A DNA stretch of 64,000 bases from SCGC-AG-212-J23 sp036406675 (GCA_036406675.1 DASXAO010000106.1:14781-78780); one strand, 5' to 3'. Positions 33,521 through 42,645 are shown, numbered from the stretch's first letter. The notes: generated by a model not told the origin, from the letters alone. Translations and numbers: made by a program.

Positions 33521-34360
33521 TCAGGTCCCGATCTCGCGCTCCACTTTTCCCGTCTTGATCCAGGTAATGATCGCCCGGACGACGGCCTCCTCGTTCCCCT
33601 GGTGCGAGTGCAGGTGGCCCGCGCCGCAGGGATCGCCCTGAGCCACGCCGCCGTGCACGGTCACCAGGTTCTCGCCGGCATAAGCCCTCACGGTCGAATA
33701 AGGCGTGTGCTCGCAAGCATCCTTTTCGTTGTGAACGTGGAGCACTGGCGCGGCGATGCTGCCGTAGGAAAAGCCGGAGAGCGAGTTCGCGTGCCCGAAC
33801 TTGTTGTAGCCGTTCATCGATGAGGAGTGGATGCTGCCGGTGATCTCGCTGCCGAGGTTTTTCGCCAGCCACCTCGAGCTGATCGTCCCCATGCTGTGAC
33901 CCATCACGAAGATCCTCGAGTAACCGTACTCGTTTTTGAGCTTGGCGATGACGCTCCTCACGTCGTCGGCGTGCTGCTTCGACGACCGGTAGTCGTCCAG
34001 GCAGCCTGTCACGCGCGGTCCCCCGGCCGAGCCCCACTGGTCGGTGGGGCAGTCCATGACCACCAGCGCGATGCCTTCGTCGGCTAAAAGCTGCTGGTTC
34101 TTTCTCATGAAAGGCTGCAGGTTGCGGTCCTTGTCCGCGACGGATTGAATCCTCGCGATTCCCGGGTAGCCGCGGAAATACAGGAGCGCCGTGTCGCTGG
34201 GCTTGGCTGGCCTGGCGAGGATCGCCCGCTGGAACACGGCGGATTTCTTGAACACCCCCTCCGTGCGTCCGGTGTCGATCTCGATCAGGATGTCGGTCGT
34301 CTGCGCTTGCGCGAGCGAGACGCCAAAGACCAGCGCAACGGCTGGAAGTACTCTTCTCAT
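33521..34360 (-). CDS. Secreted alpha/beta hydrolase
   Basis: 279 residues. The signal peptide ends LAQAQ. The nucleophile elbow FVMGHSMGTI puts Ser at 156. VMDCPTDQWG and the later HVHNEKDACEHTP supply a likely acid, and CGAGHLHSHQG a catalytic His. Substrate is not deducible. A strong AGGGGG precedes the start; the start codon is part of a CATATG shared with the divergent gene. Confidence 0.85.
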   Translation of the reverse strand: MRRVLPAVALVFGVSLAQAQTTDILIEIDTGRTEGVFKKSAVFQRAILARPAKPSDTALLYFRGYPGIARIQSVADKDRNLQPFMRKNQQLLADEGIALVVMDCPTDQWGSAGGPRVTGCLDDYRSSKQHADDVRSVIAKLKNEYGYSRIFVMGHSMGTISSRWLAKNLGSEITGSIHSSSMNGYNKFGHANSLSGFSYGSIAAPVLHVHNEKDACEHTPYSTVRAYAGENLVTVHGGVAQGDPCGAGHLHSHQGNEEAVVRAIITWIKTGKVEREIGT

Positions 34361-35071
34361 ATGTCCCCCTCGTTCCGGAGCGGAATATTAGCCCTCGCCG
34401 CGGCACCGGTCATCGCCGCCGCCGCGCCGAACGAGATCAGGGTGTTCACCGACGAGCTGGCGCGCTATCGCGAGCACACGCTCGAGGTGCACGTCAACAA
34501 GGCGAGCAGCGCCGGGCCGAAAGCCGAGAATCAGGCTACGCCGCTGCAGATCATGCCGGAGTACTCCTACGGCCTGCGGCGCAACTGGGAGCTCAGCTTC
34601 CAGCTTCCTTTCGTCATCGACGCAGGCTCGAACGACCTCGTCGGATACCGGGGCGAGCTCCAGTACGTGGCGCCTCACGACGAAGACGAGGGATTCTACT
34701 GGGGCTTCAACTTCGAGCTGGCGCGCAACGAGCCGCCCGGGGAGGCGTCGTTCTCGAGCGCAGAGCTCATCCCGATCCTGGGATACCGCGCGGGCCGCTG
34801 GCACTTCGTCGCGAATCCCGGCGCCGACAAGCAGCTTTCGGGGAGCTCGCGCGCCACGACTTTCCAGCCCGCGGCGAAAATCGCGTATCAGGCGTTCGGA
34901 TGGAATTCCTTCGGCCTCGAGTATTTCGGCGGCGAGCAGAGCCGCGTTCTCTACGCCGCGTGGGACGGCAAGCTCGGGAAGTCGGAGTTCAACCTCGGCA
35001 TCGGCCGCGGATTCACCGACGCGTCGGATCGCTGGGTGCTCAAGATGATCGTCGAGTTCGCCTTTCGCTGA
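34361..35071 (+). CDS. Predicted secreted beta-barrel-like protein
   Basis: 236 residues from ATG 34361, the only start that yields a signal peptide (SPSFRSGILALAAAPVIAAA). The mature part has amphipathic strands, for example PEYSYGLRRNWELSFQLPFV and RWVLKMIVEFAFR, and ends in aromatic-Arg, compatible with an outer-membrane barrel. No family is recognised. There is no good Shine-Dalgarno, and the start abuts that of the divergent hydrolase with no spacer. It converges on the next hydrolase with 2 nt between stops. Confidence 0.65.
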   Translation: MSPSFRSGILALAAAPVIAAAAPNEIRVFTDELARYREHTLEVHVNKASSAGPKAENQATPLQIMPEYSYGLRRNWELSFQLPFVIDAGSNDLVGYRGELQYVAPHDEDEGFYWGFNFELARNEPPGEASFSSAELIPILGYRAGRWHFVANPGADKQLSGSSRATTFQPAAKIAYQAFGWNSFGLEYFGGEQSRVLYAAWDGKLGKSEFNLGIGRGFTDASDRWVLKMIVEFAFR

Positions 35072-35073
35072 CG

Positions 35074-36108
35074 CTACGGCGCTGCCAGGCTGGAGCCGAG
35101 CCACTTGAGCACCTGGTCGGCGACCTGAAGGTTGTTCTTGTCCATCATCATCATGTGGCTGTTGCCCTTGATGCCGGCGTCGGGCAGGAGAAGAAGCGAA
35201 GCGCGGCCGCCGGCCGCCTTGATCGCGTTCACCGCGGCGAGGCAACCGTCGCGCCGCTTGTCGCCGTTCACGGTGTCCTTGGCGCCGACGCTGTTGTCGC
35301 CCCACAGCGAGAGCATCGGCACGGACTTGAACCGCGCGGCATCGGCGGACTGAAAGGTATCGCAGCCGCCTTCGACGCTGACGAGCGCTCGCACCCGGCT
35401 CGCGCGCTTGCGCACCACGTCGAGCCCGTAGACGCCGGACTGCGAGTGCACCACCACGACCGCCGGACCGATCTTGTCGAGCAGCGCCGCCAGGGCGTCG
35501 ACGGTGTTGGCGCCCATCCCGGCGAGCGTGGTCTCTGCATTCGGCACCAGTTGCGCCGTGTATTGCTCCATCGCCTCCAATGGGAACTGCAGTCCGGGGA
35601 ACGGCACGCCGTAGGAGGGTCCGAGGCGGAAGTTGAGCCACGCACGCTCCTGCGTGGCGAGGAAGAGCGTCGGCAGCGACGCCGGATTGGCACCGGGCTG
35701 ATCGCGCACGAGATTGACCGGCGTAGGATCGAAGCCGGAGCGTCCGCGTCCGGAGTGGTCGACGACGTAGACGGGATAGCCCTTGCGCAGAAAATAGGTC
35801 GCCCAGCCCTCGCGGCCGTCGGGCGTGGTTTCGTAGGTCACGCCGGAATGATTCGAGCCGTGGACCAGCACGAGCGCAGGCCCCTTCGCCGCTGCCGGGA
35901 TGCGGTAGTGGACATACATCTGGTTCACGGTGATGCGGCCCGGCGCCGCAGGACCGGTGACGAGCGATGCGCCGGGATGCTGCGACACGACGACCTTGCC
36001 GTTGACGAAGAAGCTGCCCTCGTCTTCCAGCGTCAGCGGCCCGCCGAGCGTGCCGCCGAAGGCGCTGCAGGAAACGGATGCGGCGAGAAGCACGAAATAT
36101 GTTTTCAT
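35074..36108 (-). CDS. Secreted alpha/beta hydrolase, second type
   Basis: 344 residues with a signal peptide (MKTYFVLLAASVSCSAFGGT). Alpha/beta-hydrolase marks are LVLVHGSNHSG (oxyanion region), YVVDHSGRGRSG, and VVVHSQSGVYG with nucleophile Ser223; KGNSHMMMMDKNN near the end contains the probable catalytic His. Unrelated in detail to the hydrolase at 33521. It resembles esterases of unknown substrate found beside Bug receptors in Burkholderiales (inference). Confidence 0.83.
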   Translation of the reverse strand: MKTYFVLLAASVSCSAFGGTLGGPLTLEDEGSFFVNGKVVVSQHPGASLVTGPAAPGRITVNQMYVHYRIPAAAKGPALVLVHGSNHSGVTYETTPDGREGWATYFLRKGYPVYVVDHSGRGRSGFDPTPVNLVRDQPGANPASLPTLFLATQERAWLNFRLGPSYGVPFPGLQFPLEAMEQYTAQLVPNAETTLAGMGANTVDALAALLDKIGPAVVVVHSQSGVYGLDVVRKRASRVRALVSVEGGCDTFQSADAARFKSVPMLSLWGDNSVGAKDTVNGDKRRDGCLAAVNAIKAAGGRASLLLLPDAGIKGNSHMMMMDKNNLQVADQVLKWLGSSLAAP

Positions 36109-36183
36109 GGCCGGAAACCTCCCATGTCGATCCGGATCGGCGCCGTTCGACTATAGGGTAGGTCACCTCAAAGGAGAAGCACC

Positions 36184-36630
36184 ATGCCAGGAAACACCAT
36201 CCGTCTTCACCGCGTGCTCCGCGGAACCCCCCAACGCGTCTACCGCGCCTTCCTCGACCCCGACGCCATGGCGAAATGGCTTCCGCCGAACGGCTTTACC
36301 GGCAAGGTGCACGAGATCGATGCACGGGTCGGCGGCACCCACAGGATGTCGTTCACCAACTTCAGCACCGGGGCGAGCCACTCCTTCGGCGGCCGCTACC
36401 TCGAGCTCAAGCCGAACGAACGGCTTCGCTACACCGACAAGTTCGACGATCCGAACCCGCCGGGGGAAATGACGGTCACGGTGACGCTGAAGGCCGTTTC
36501 CTGCGGCACCGAGCTCAGCGTCGTGCAGGAGGGCGTGCCGGAAGTTATTCCGGTCGAGGCGTGTTATCTCGGGTGGCAGGAGTCGCTCGATGCGCTGGCG
36601 AGGCTCGTAGATCCGGAAATTCCGGGCTAG
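36184..36630 (+). CDS. SRPBCC (AHSA1-type) protein
   Basis: 148 residues. The fold is clear from HRVLRGTPQRVYRAFLDPDA, MAKWLPPNGFTGKVHEIDAR and the C-terminal WQESLDALARLVDPE helix. AGGAG at 36173-36177 precedes ATG 36184. It is not linked to an ArsR regulator here, unlike the one at 27188. Function is unknown. Confidence 0.87.
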   Translation: MPGNTIRLHRVLRGTPQRVYRAFLDPDAMAKWLPPNGFTGKVHEIDARVGGTHRMSFTNFSTGASHSFGGRYLELKPNERLRYTDKFDDPNPPGEMTVTVTLKAVSCGTELSVVQEGVPEVIPVEACYLGWQESLDALARLVDPEIPG

Positions 36631-36677
36631 AACCGTTTCTCGGGCGGGTTGGGATAGGCTTGGCCCCTGGGGTACTT

Positions 36678-37046
36678 GTGTCCTACCAGCTCACGATCGA
36701 AGAACGGCCAACGTACGTGTACGCCCGCGTGGACGGCGACCTGACGCCCGCGAACGCGCTCAGGTTCCTGGAGGACGCCCATGCGGCGTGCGTGAGGTAC
36801 GGCCGGGCTTCGGTCCTGCTGGACATGCAGCTCCGCGGCCCTAACATGCCCACAACCAGCGTCTACGAAGTCATTTCGCAGCGCGCAGCCGATGGCAGCA
36901 AGCTGCGCAAGATTGCCTATGTCCCGTACGACAGCGGCGATCCATCGATGGCCCATTTCGCCGAAACCGTCGCGCTCAACCGCGGCGTGAACGTGCGGCT
37001 CTTCGACAGCGTCGCCGCGGCCGAAAGCTGGCTCTCGGAGCCCTAG
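36678..37046 (+). CDS. STAS/SpoIIAA-like small protein
   Basis: 122 residues from GTG 36678; no ATG is available at this end. The alternating pattern (YQLTIEERPTYVYARVDGDL, RASVLLDMQLRGPN, ETVALNRGVNVRLFDSVAAA) suggests an alpha/beta STAS-like fold related to SpoIIAA-like proteins. No catalytic motif is visible. Its stop overlaps that of the convergent Bug gene through CTAG. Confidence 0.6.
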   Translation: MSYQLTIEERPTYVYARVDGDLTPANALRFLEDAHAACVRYGRASVLLDMQLRGPNMPTTSVYEVISQRAADGSKLRKIAYVPYDSGDPSMAHFAETVALNRGVNVRLFDSVAAAESWLSEP

Positions 37047-37993
37047 TCCATCTGCAGCCCGAACTCGCGCACGATACGAGCGGTCTGCTCGTAGGTCTCG
37101 TGCAGGACCCGGTCGAGCTCCTCGGGCGTGGAGGACACCGCGACCGAGCCGGCCTTCTCGATGAGGTCGCGGTATTCGGGCGACTTGACGATGGCTCCGA
37201 CCTGCCGGTTGAGGAGCGCAATCGCCGGCTGCGGCGTGCCGGCGCCGCCGCAGACGCCGAGCCAGCCGAAGCGCACGAAGGCGAGCCCCTTCTCGGTCAG
37301 CGTCGGTATTTGCGGCGCGGCGGCGAGGCGCTCGGCGCTCGTGACGGCGAGGACTCGCAGCCGTCCGGCCTTGTACTGCGGCAGGACGTTGAGCGTCGGC
37401 GAAACGTAGAGGTGCACCCGGCCCGCCATGAGGTCGTTCACCGCATCGGCGCCGCCCTTGTACGGAATGCCCGTCAGACTGATTCCGGCGGCTTTCGCGA
37501 GCTCGAGGGCGAGCACTTCCTGGGCCGAGCCGCGGCCGATCGTGCCGTAGTTGAGCTTGCCGGGGTTGGCGCGCGCGTAGGCGATGAACCCTTCGAGATC
37601 CTGCGCCGGAACCTCGTTGGAGAGCGCCACCGCGTAGTAGTAGCGCGAGATCTGGCTGATCGGCGCGAGGTCGGAAAGCTTGTACGCGACGTTCTTGTAC
37701 ACCGCCGCGTTGATCGACTCGAAATGCGTGCAGAGGAGCAGGTTGTACCCGTCCCTCGGCTTGGCGAGGACGTCCTGCGTGGCGATCTGTCCGCCCGCGC
37801 CCGGACGGTTCTCGACGATCACGCGCTGGCCGAGGGCGGTCCCGAGCCGATCGGCGATGAACCGCGCCGGCAGGTCGGTCGGCCCGCCGGCGCTGAACCC
37901 GACCACGAGCCTCACAGGCTTGTCCGGATAGCCGGTCTGCCCATGCACTCCCGTCGCGAAGACGGCGAGCGCCAAGGCTGGAATAAACTTCAT
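37043..37993 (-). CDS. Bug/TctC-family periplasmic solute receptor 2
   Basis: 316 residues with signal peptide (MKFIPALALAVFATGVHGQT). Bug motifs: YPDKPVRLVVGFSAGGPTDL, VIVENRPGAGGQIATQDV and TGIPYKGGADAVNDL. Its start lies only 2 nt from the divergent MetE-like ATG, and neither gene has a clear Shine-Dalgarno. Carboxylate binding is inferred from the family. No transporter membrane genes are adjacent. Confidence 0.93.
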   Translation of the reverse strand: MKFIPALALAVFATGVHGQTGYPDKPVRLVVGFSAGGPTDLPARFIADRLGTALGQRVIVENRPGAGGQIATQDVLAKPRDGYNLLLCTHFESINAAVYKNVAYKLSDLAPISQISRYYYAVALSNEVPAQDLEGFIAYARANPGKLNYGTIGRGSAQEVLALELAKAAGISLTGIPYKGGADAVNDLMAGRVHLYVSPTLNVLPQYKAGRLRVLAVTSAERLAAAPQIPTLTEKGLAFVRFGWLGVCGGAGTPQPAIALLNRQVGAIVKSPEYRDLIEKAGSVAVSSTPEELDRVLHETYEQTARIVREFGLQMD

Positions 37994-37995
37994 TC

Positions 37996-39171
37996 ATGAA
38001 GACTAGCACCGATCGCATTCGCACTACCCACACAGGGAGCCTTCCGCGGCCGGCCGACATGCTGGCGGCACTCCACGCGCGCTTCGAAGGCGGCAGCGTC
38101 GACGAAGCGGCGTACGAGAAAGCCCTCGCGAGGAACGTGCGCGAGATCGTGCGCAGGCAGGTCGAGGCGGGCATCGACATCGTGAGCGACGGCGAGTGCA
38201 GCAAGCCGAGCTTCATGGCCTACCGCGCCGAGCGCATCGGCGGCTTCGAGCCGCGCATCCCGAAGGGCGGCATGCCGGCGCCGGGGCCGGTCGATCCCAA
38301 CGGCCGCGACGCGACCCAGTTTCCGGAGTACTACCGAAAGGTGCAGGAGCACAGCCCGTTCGCGAACACGGTGCGCGTCGCGCCGCGCGTGTGCGTGGCG
38401 CCGATCCGCTACGTCGGCCACGAGTTCCTGCAGCGCGATCTCGCCAACCTGAGAGAGGCCATGGCGCAAGCCCGCGCCGAGGAAGGCTTCATGCCTTCGG
38501 CGAGCCCCATCCCGGGCGACGCGAACGAGCACTACAAATCGGAAGCCGAGTACTTCCAGGCGCACGGCGAAGCGATGCGGGAGGAGTACAAGGCGATCCT
38601 CGACGCCGGCCTATACCTCCAGATCGACGATCCGAGGATGGTGAGCTCGTGGGACTCGCGCAAGGACATGGACCTCGCGCAGTACCGCGCCTGGATGCAG
38701 AAGCGCATCGAACACCTTAACCACGCGCTGCGCGGCTTTCCGGAGGAACGCATCCGGTACCACACCTGCTACGGCGTCAACTTCGGCCCGCGCCTGTCCG
38801 ACCTGCAGCTCGAGCAGGTGCTCGACCTCATCCTCACGATCCGCGCCGGGGCGTACTCCTTCGAGGCCGCCAACCCGCGGCACGAGCACGAGTGGCGCGT
38901 CGTGCAGAGGCTCAAGCTGCCCGAAGGCAAGAAGCTGATCCCGGGCGCGGTGACGCACTCGAACGTGACCATCGAGCACTCCGAGGGCGTCGCCGACCGC
39001 ATCGAGCGCTGGGCGAAGGCGGCTGGGCGCGAGAACGTCATGTTCGGCAACGACTGCGGCTTCGCCTCAACAGCGGGAAATACCGAGATCCCCGAAGCCG
39101 TCGCCTGGGCGAAGCTCAAGGCGCTCGGCGACGGTGCCCGGATCGCTTCGCGACGGCTGTGGCCTGACTAG
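37996..39171 (+). CDS. Cobalamin-independent methionine synthase II-like protein
   Basis: 391 residues of the MetE C-terminal-domain family. TDRIRTTHTGSLPRPADML is the usual N-terminus. Zinc-ligand positions are seen in RYHTCYGVNFGP (His, Cys) and GNDCGFAS (Cys). It lacks the N-terminal MetE half, so it belongs to the short family often found in catabolic clusters, where the substrate may not be homocysteine. It converges on the DUF1445 gene, sharing CTAG. Confidence 0.85.
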   Translation: MKTSTDRIRTTHTGSLPRPADMLAALHARFEGGSVDEAAYEKALARNVREIVRRQVEAGIDIVSDGECSKPSFMAYRAERIGGFEPRIPKGGMPAPGPVDPNGRDATQFPEYYRKVQEHSPFANTVRVAPRVCVAPIRYVGHEFLQRDLANLREAMAQARAEEGFMPSASPIPGDANEHYKSEAEYFQAHGEAMREEYKAILDAGLYLQIDDPRMVSSWDSRKDMDLAQYRAWMQKRIEHLNHALRGFPEERIRYHTCYGVNFGPRLSDLQLEQVLDLILTIRAGAYSFEAANPRHEHEWRVVQRLKLPEGKKLIPGAVTHSNVTIEHSEGVADRIERWAKAAGRENVMFGNDCGFASTAGNTEIPEAVAWAKLKALGDGARIASRRLWPD

Positions 39172-39941
39172 GCCGCGAGGCTCGCGTTCGTCAGGTCCGT
39201 GACCAGCATGTGACCCGGCGAATGGGTGATGCAGAACGAGGGCTTCGCCTCGAGCACCACCGACTGCGGCGTGATGCCGCAGGCCCAGAAAAGCGGCAGC
39301 TCGTCCGCGCGCACTTCGGTCGGGTCTCCTGCCCAGGGCTTATCCAGATTTTCGATCCCGATCACCTCCGGAAATCCCACGTGGACCGGCGAGCCGTGCA
39401 CGCGCGGGTAGCGCGAGGTGATCTCGATCGCGCGGATGGCATCAGCGGGCTTGAAAGGCCGCATCGACACCACGAGCTTGCCGCGGAAGGGACCGGCGGG
39501 CACGGTGTCGACGCTGGTGCGATACATCGGCACGTTCGTCCCCTGCTCGACATAGCGCAGCCGGAGGCCCGCCGCCATCAGCGCTTCCTCGAAGGAGAAC
39601 GAGCACCCGAGGACGAACGTGACGAGATCATCGCGCCAGAGGTCGCGTAGATCCGTCACATCGCCTGCCTGCGTGCCGTTCCTGAAAATCCGGTATTGGG
39701 GTACATCGGTGCGGATGTCCAGATCCTCACCGAGCTCCGGCAGGCGTGGATCGCCGGGCGCCGACATGGCGAGAAGCGGGCAGGGCTTCGGGTTCGCTTC
39801 GCAGAAGGCGCGAAAGTCCTCGGCGTATTGCCGCGGCAGGATACAGACGTTCCCTTGCACGTAGCCGCGCGCAAGCCCGGCGGTGTTCCTGCGATGGCGC
39901 CCTGCGCGGATCGCCCTGCGAACTTCTTTCGGGTCGTTCAT
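39168..39941 (-). CDS. DUF1445 putative hydro-lyase
   Basis: 257 residues. The family signature appears as ARGYVQGNVCILPRQYAEDF, TFVLGCSFSFEEAL and WACGITPQSVVLEAKPSFCI. Members are described as putative hydro-lyases and include D-glutamate cyclase of mammals. The gene begins directly after the amidohydrolase stop (TAA then ATG), so the two form an operon. A role in cyclic amide or amino-acid breakdown is possible. Confidence 0.88.
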   Translation of the reverse strand: MNDPKEVRRAIRAGRHRRNTAGLARGYVQGNVCILPRQYAEDFRAFCEANPKPCPLLAMSAPGDPRLPELGEDLDIRTDVPQYRIFRNGTQAGDVTDLRDLWRDDLVTFVLGCSFSFEEALMAAGLRLRYVEQGTNVPMYRTSVDTVPAGPFRGKLVVSMRPFKPADAIRAIEITSRYPRVHGSPVHVGFPEVIGIENLDKPWAGDPTEVRADELPLFWACGITPQSVVLEAKPSFCITHSPGHMLVTDLTNASLAA

Positions 39942-41234
39942 TTACAGATCCGTGAGCGCCATGCCTTCGGGTTGAGATGTCGTGGTGCGTACGCGAGGCG
40001 AGCGCTTGTGGAACTTGCCGTCCTTCATGATCATCGCCAGCCGGTCCTGGTCCTGCAGCACGCGCACGTCGCGCGTCGGGTCGCCGTCCACGAGGAGCAG
40101 GTCGGCGAGATAGCCGGGCTTCACCTGGCCGAGGAGCTCGCCGCGTCCCATCAGCTCGCCGCCGAGCTTGGTCGCGGCGACCAGCGCTTCGGTGGGCGTA
40201 TAGCCGAGCAGCTCGACGAACCACTGCAGGTCGCGCGCGTTGCGCCCGATCGGATTGTAGGGGAAGCCGTAGTCGCCGCCCGGCAGCACGCGGATGCCGC
40301 GCCTGCGCATCTTCGGGTAGAGCCTCTGCATGCGCTCGAGGGTGAAAGGCGCGCCGAGCTTCTCGGCCGCCTCGCGCGTGATGCCGAAAGACTCCGCCTC
40401 GTAGGTCCGGGCGTACATGAGCCCGATCGCGGGCGCCACGAAAAGCTCGTCCTTCTTCTCTTCCAGCAGGTCGAGCGCTTCTTCGTCGGCGTGGCTGCAG
40501 TGGTAGAGGATGCGAAAGCCGTGCTTCGCCCCGAGCTTCACCGCCTGCGCCGCCTGCGCGTGGCAGGCGAGGAAAAGTCCGGATTCGCGCGCCTGCGCGC
40601 CGATGGCGGCGACCTCGTCCTCGGTGTAGGTGAGCTGCTGCGAGCCGCCCGGCGTGAACGCCTCGTCGCTCGAGAGCAGGAACTTGATCGAGTCGACGCC
40701 CGCTTTCGCCATCTCGCGCACGTAGGCGCGCATCGCCTCCGGGCCGCGCACGTGCGCGGCGCCTTCGTCCGCCTTCAGTCCGAGCGCGCCGTCGGGCAGC
40801 CGCTCGAGCGACGAGGCGCGCAGCCTCGGCCCGGGGATCCAGCCGCCGTTGATTTCCTCGCGCAATGCGATCTCGAAGCGCGGCCCGAGCGAGCCGGCCG
40901 AATAGGCGCTGGTGAACCCGGCATCGAGCGTGACCCTCGCGTTCCTGGCCGTGACCAGCAGGTGCTCCTCAGGCGGGAGCACCATGGCGTTGATGATGCG
41001 GCCGACCGACGAGGGCCACGACAGGTGCGCGTGCGCCTCGACCAGCCCCGGCAGCAAGGTTGCGCCGCCGCAATCGATCGCCTCGGCGTTCTGGCGCTCG
41101 AGGCGCTTGCCCGGCTCGCTCACCGCTTCGATGCGGTTGCCCCTGACGCGGACCTCTCCCGAAAACGGCGGTCGGCCCGTGCCGTCGAACACTTGCGCGT
41201 TGGTGAACAACATGGCTGCCACGGCCGGGCTCAT
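39942..41234 (-). CDS. Metal-dependent amidohydrolase
   Basis: 430 residues from ATG 41234 with GGAGAG upstream. Amidohydrolase motifs: LLPGLVEAHAHLSW (HxH), a Lys candidate in DSIKFLLSS, LACHAQAAQ, ILYHCSHADEE and PGGDYGFPYN (metal Asp). It resembles the imidazolonepropionase/prolidase branch. It is transcribed away from the LIV operon with 58 bp between and followed by the hydro-lyase gene. Substrate is unknown. Confidence 0.88.
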   Translation of the reverse strand: MSPAVAAMLFTNAQVFDGTGRPPFSGEVRVRGNRIEAVSEPGKRLERQNAEAIDCGGATLLPGLVEAHAHLSWPSSVGRIINAMVLPPEEHLLVTARNARVTLDAGFTSAYSAGSLGPRFEIALREEINGGWIPGPRLRASSLERLPDGALGLKADEGAAHVRGPEAMRAYVREMAKAGVDSIKFLLSSDEAFTPGGSQQLTYTEDEVAAIGAQARESGLFLACHAQAAQAVKLGAKHGFRILYHCSHADEEALDLLEEKKDELFVAPAIGLMYARTYEAESFGITREAAEKLGAPFTLERMQRLYPKMRRRGIRVLPGGDYGFPYNPIGRNARDLQWFVELLGYTPTEALVAATKLGGELMGRGELLGQVKPGYLADLLLVDGDPTRDVRVLQDQDRLAMIMKDGKFHKRSPRVRTTTSQPEGMALTDL

Positions 41235-41292
41235 GGGTCTCTCCGGAAAAGCGCTTCGGTTAATATATTCGATCCAAAGGAGGAGAGACATC
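41235..41292. promoter_or_regulatory. Divergent promoter region of amidohydrolase and LIV operons
   Basis: The 58-bp gap holds the AT-rich segment TTAATATATTCGAT (41260-41273), which could serve as -10 element in either direction, and the LivK Shine-Dalgarno AAAGGAGGAG. A shared operator is plausible, but no regulator gene is adjacent. Confidence 0.4.
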
Positions 41293-42573
41293 ATGAGCTT
41301 CGTGAACAGGCTGGCCGTCGCTTTGACCGCGGCGGCTGCGGCAACGGCGGCGACGGGCGCGGCGGCGCAGAACGTCAAGATCGGCGTCGTGGCGTTCATC
41401 TCGGGTCCGGCGGCGGCGCCGTTCGGCGTACCGGCGAAGAACGCCGCCGACTTCGTGATCGACGAGCTGAACGCCGGCAAGGGCCCGGCGCCTTACGGCA
41501 AGAAGGGCTTCGGCGGCGCCACCATCGAAACGGTGGTCGTCGACGAGGCCGGCAGCACCACCACGCAGGTCACGGAGTTCCGTAACCTCGTGCAGCGGCA
41601 CAACGTCGACCTCGTGATCGGCTACATCTCGAGCGGCAACTGCCTCGCGATCGCGCCGGTGGCGGAGGAGCTGAAGAAGTTCACCAACTTCTTCGACTGC
41701 GGCACGCCGCGCATCTTCGAGGACGCCTCGTACAAGTACGTGTTCCGCACCTCGCCCACGGCGACCATGGACAGCGTCGGCGCGGCGCTCTACGTGAAGG
41801 ACTTGAAGCCGAACCTCAAGTCGATCGCCGGCCTCAACCAGAACTACGCCTGGGGCCAGGACTCGTGGGGCGATTTCGAGCTGGCGATGAAGGTGCTGGT
41901 GCCCAGCCTCGAGGTGAAGACCTCGCAGATGCCCAAGCTCTTCGCCGGCCAGTACAACGCCGAGATCTCGGCGCTGCTCGGCGCCAAGGCCGACGTCATC
42001 CATTCGAGCTTCTGGGACGGCGACCTCGAGGCGCTCATCCTGCAGGGCGGGCCGCGCGGGCTCATGAAGAGCAGCCTCACCATCCTGACGACGGGCGAGA
42101 CCGCGATGCACAAGCTCGGAGCCCAGATTCCCGACGGCACCGTGCTCGGCGCACGCGGCCCCTTCGGCCCCTACGCGCCGAACAACGCCTTCAACCAGTG
42201 GTTCGCGAAGGGCTTCGAGGCGCGCTTCAAGGCGCCGCCCAACTACGCCTCCTACCAGATGGCGCAGGCGATCCTCGGCGTGAAGCTGGCATGGGAAAAG
42301 GCCATGGACAAGGCGGGCGGCAAGCGCCCGACCAACGAGCAGGTCGGCGAGGCGCTCGAGAACATGACCTTCGAGGGTCCCGGCGGCACGGTGCGCATGG
42401 CGATCGGCAAGGGGCACCAGGCGATCATGGAGACCGCGTACGGCACGACCAAGCTCGTGAACGGCAAGCTCACGCTCGTCGACGTGAAGCGCTATCCCGC
42501 GGAGAAGGTGAACCCGCCCGAGGGCCTCAAGGCGGCCGAGTGGATCAAGGGCGGCTTCAAGCACGGAAACTGA
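41293..42573 (+). CDS. LIV-type ABC transporter substrate-binding protein
   Basis: 426 residues with a signal peptide ending GAAAQ. The mature start NVKIGVVAFISGPAAAPFGV and the later LDGDLEAL-like SSFWDGDLEALILQGGPRG are typical of the LivJ/LivK (HAAT) family. It is the first gene of livKHMGF. In Burkholderiales such receptors often bind aromatic acids or amides rather than leucine, so ligand is open. Confidence 0.9.
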   Translation: MSFVNRLAVALTAAAAATAATGAAAQNVKIGVVAFISGPAAAPFGVPAKNAADFVIDELNAGKGPAPYGKKGFGGATIETVVVDEAGSTTTQVTEFRNLVQRHNVDLVIGYISSGNCLAIAPVAEELKKFTNFFDCGTPRIFEDASYKYVFRTSPTATMDSVGAALYVKDLKPNLKSIAGLNQNYAWGQDSWGDFELAMKVLVPSLEVKTSQMPKLFAGQYNAEISALLGAKADVIHSSFWDGDLEALILQGGPRGLMKSSLTILTTGETAMHKLGAQIPDGTVLGARGPFGPYAPNNAFNQWFAKGFEARFKAPPNYASYQMAQAILGVKLAWEKAMDKAGGKRPTNEQVGEALENMTFEGPGGTVRMAIGKGHQAIMETAYGTTKLVNGKLTLVDVKRYPAEKVNPPEGLKAAEWIKGGFKHGN

Positions 42574-42619
42574 GCTGATCCAAACAAAACAGGGATGGAA
42601 CACCACGTGGAGACAGACT

Positions 42620-42645
42620 GGGGACAGACCTTAAGGTCTGTCCCC
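42620..42645. repeat. Perfect 26-bp palindrome upstream of livH (REP-like)
   Basis: Arms GGGGACAGACCTT and AAGGTCTGTCCCC meet with no spacer. The GGGGACAGACC core resembles short palindromes dispersed in many proteobacterial genomes, some mobilised by REP-associated transposases; no second copy or transposase is in the window. It stands in the 95-bp livK-livH gap and may stabilise the livK mRNA 3' end or attenuate the rest of the operon. Confidence 0.7.

Noticed and set aside
39696..41585. A 629-residue plus-strand ORF antisense to the hydro-lyase and amidohydrolase
   Set aside because: The minus-strand genes have catalytic motifs and coupled starts; this frame does not.
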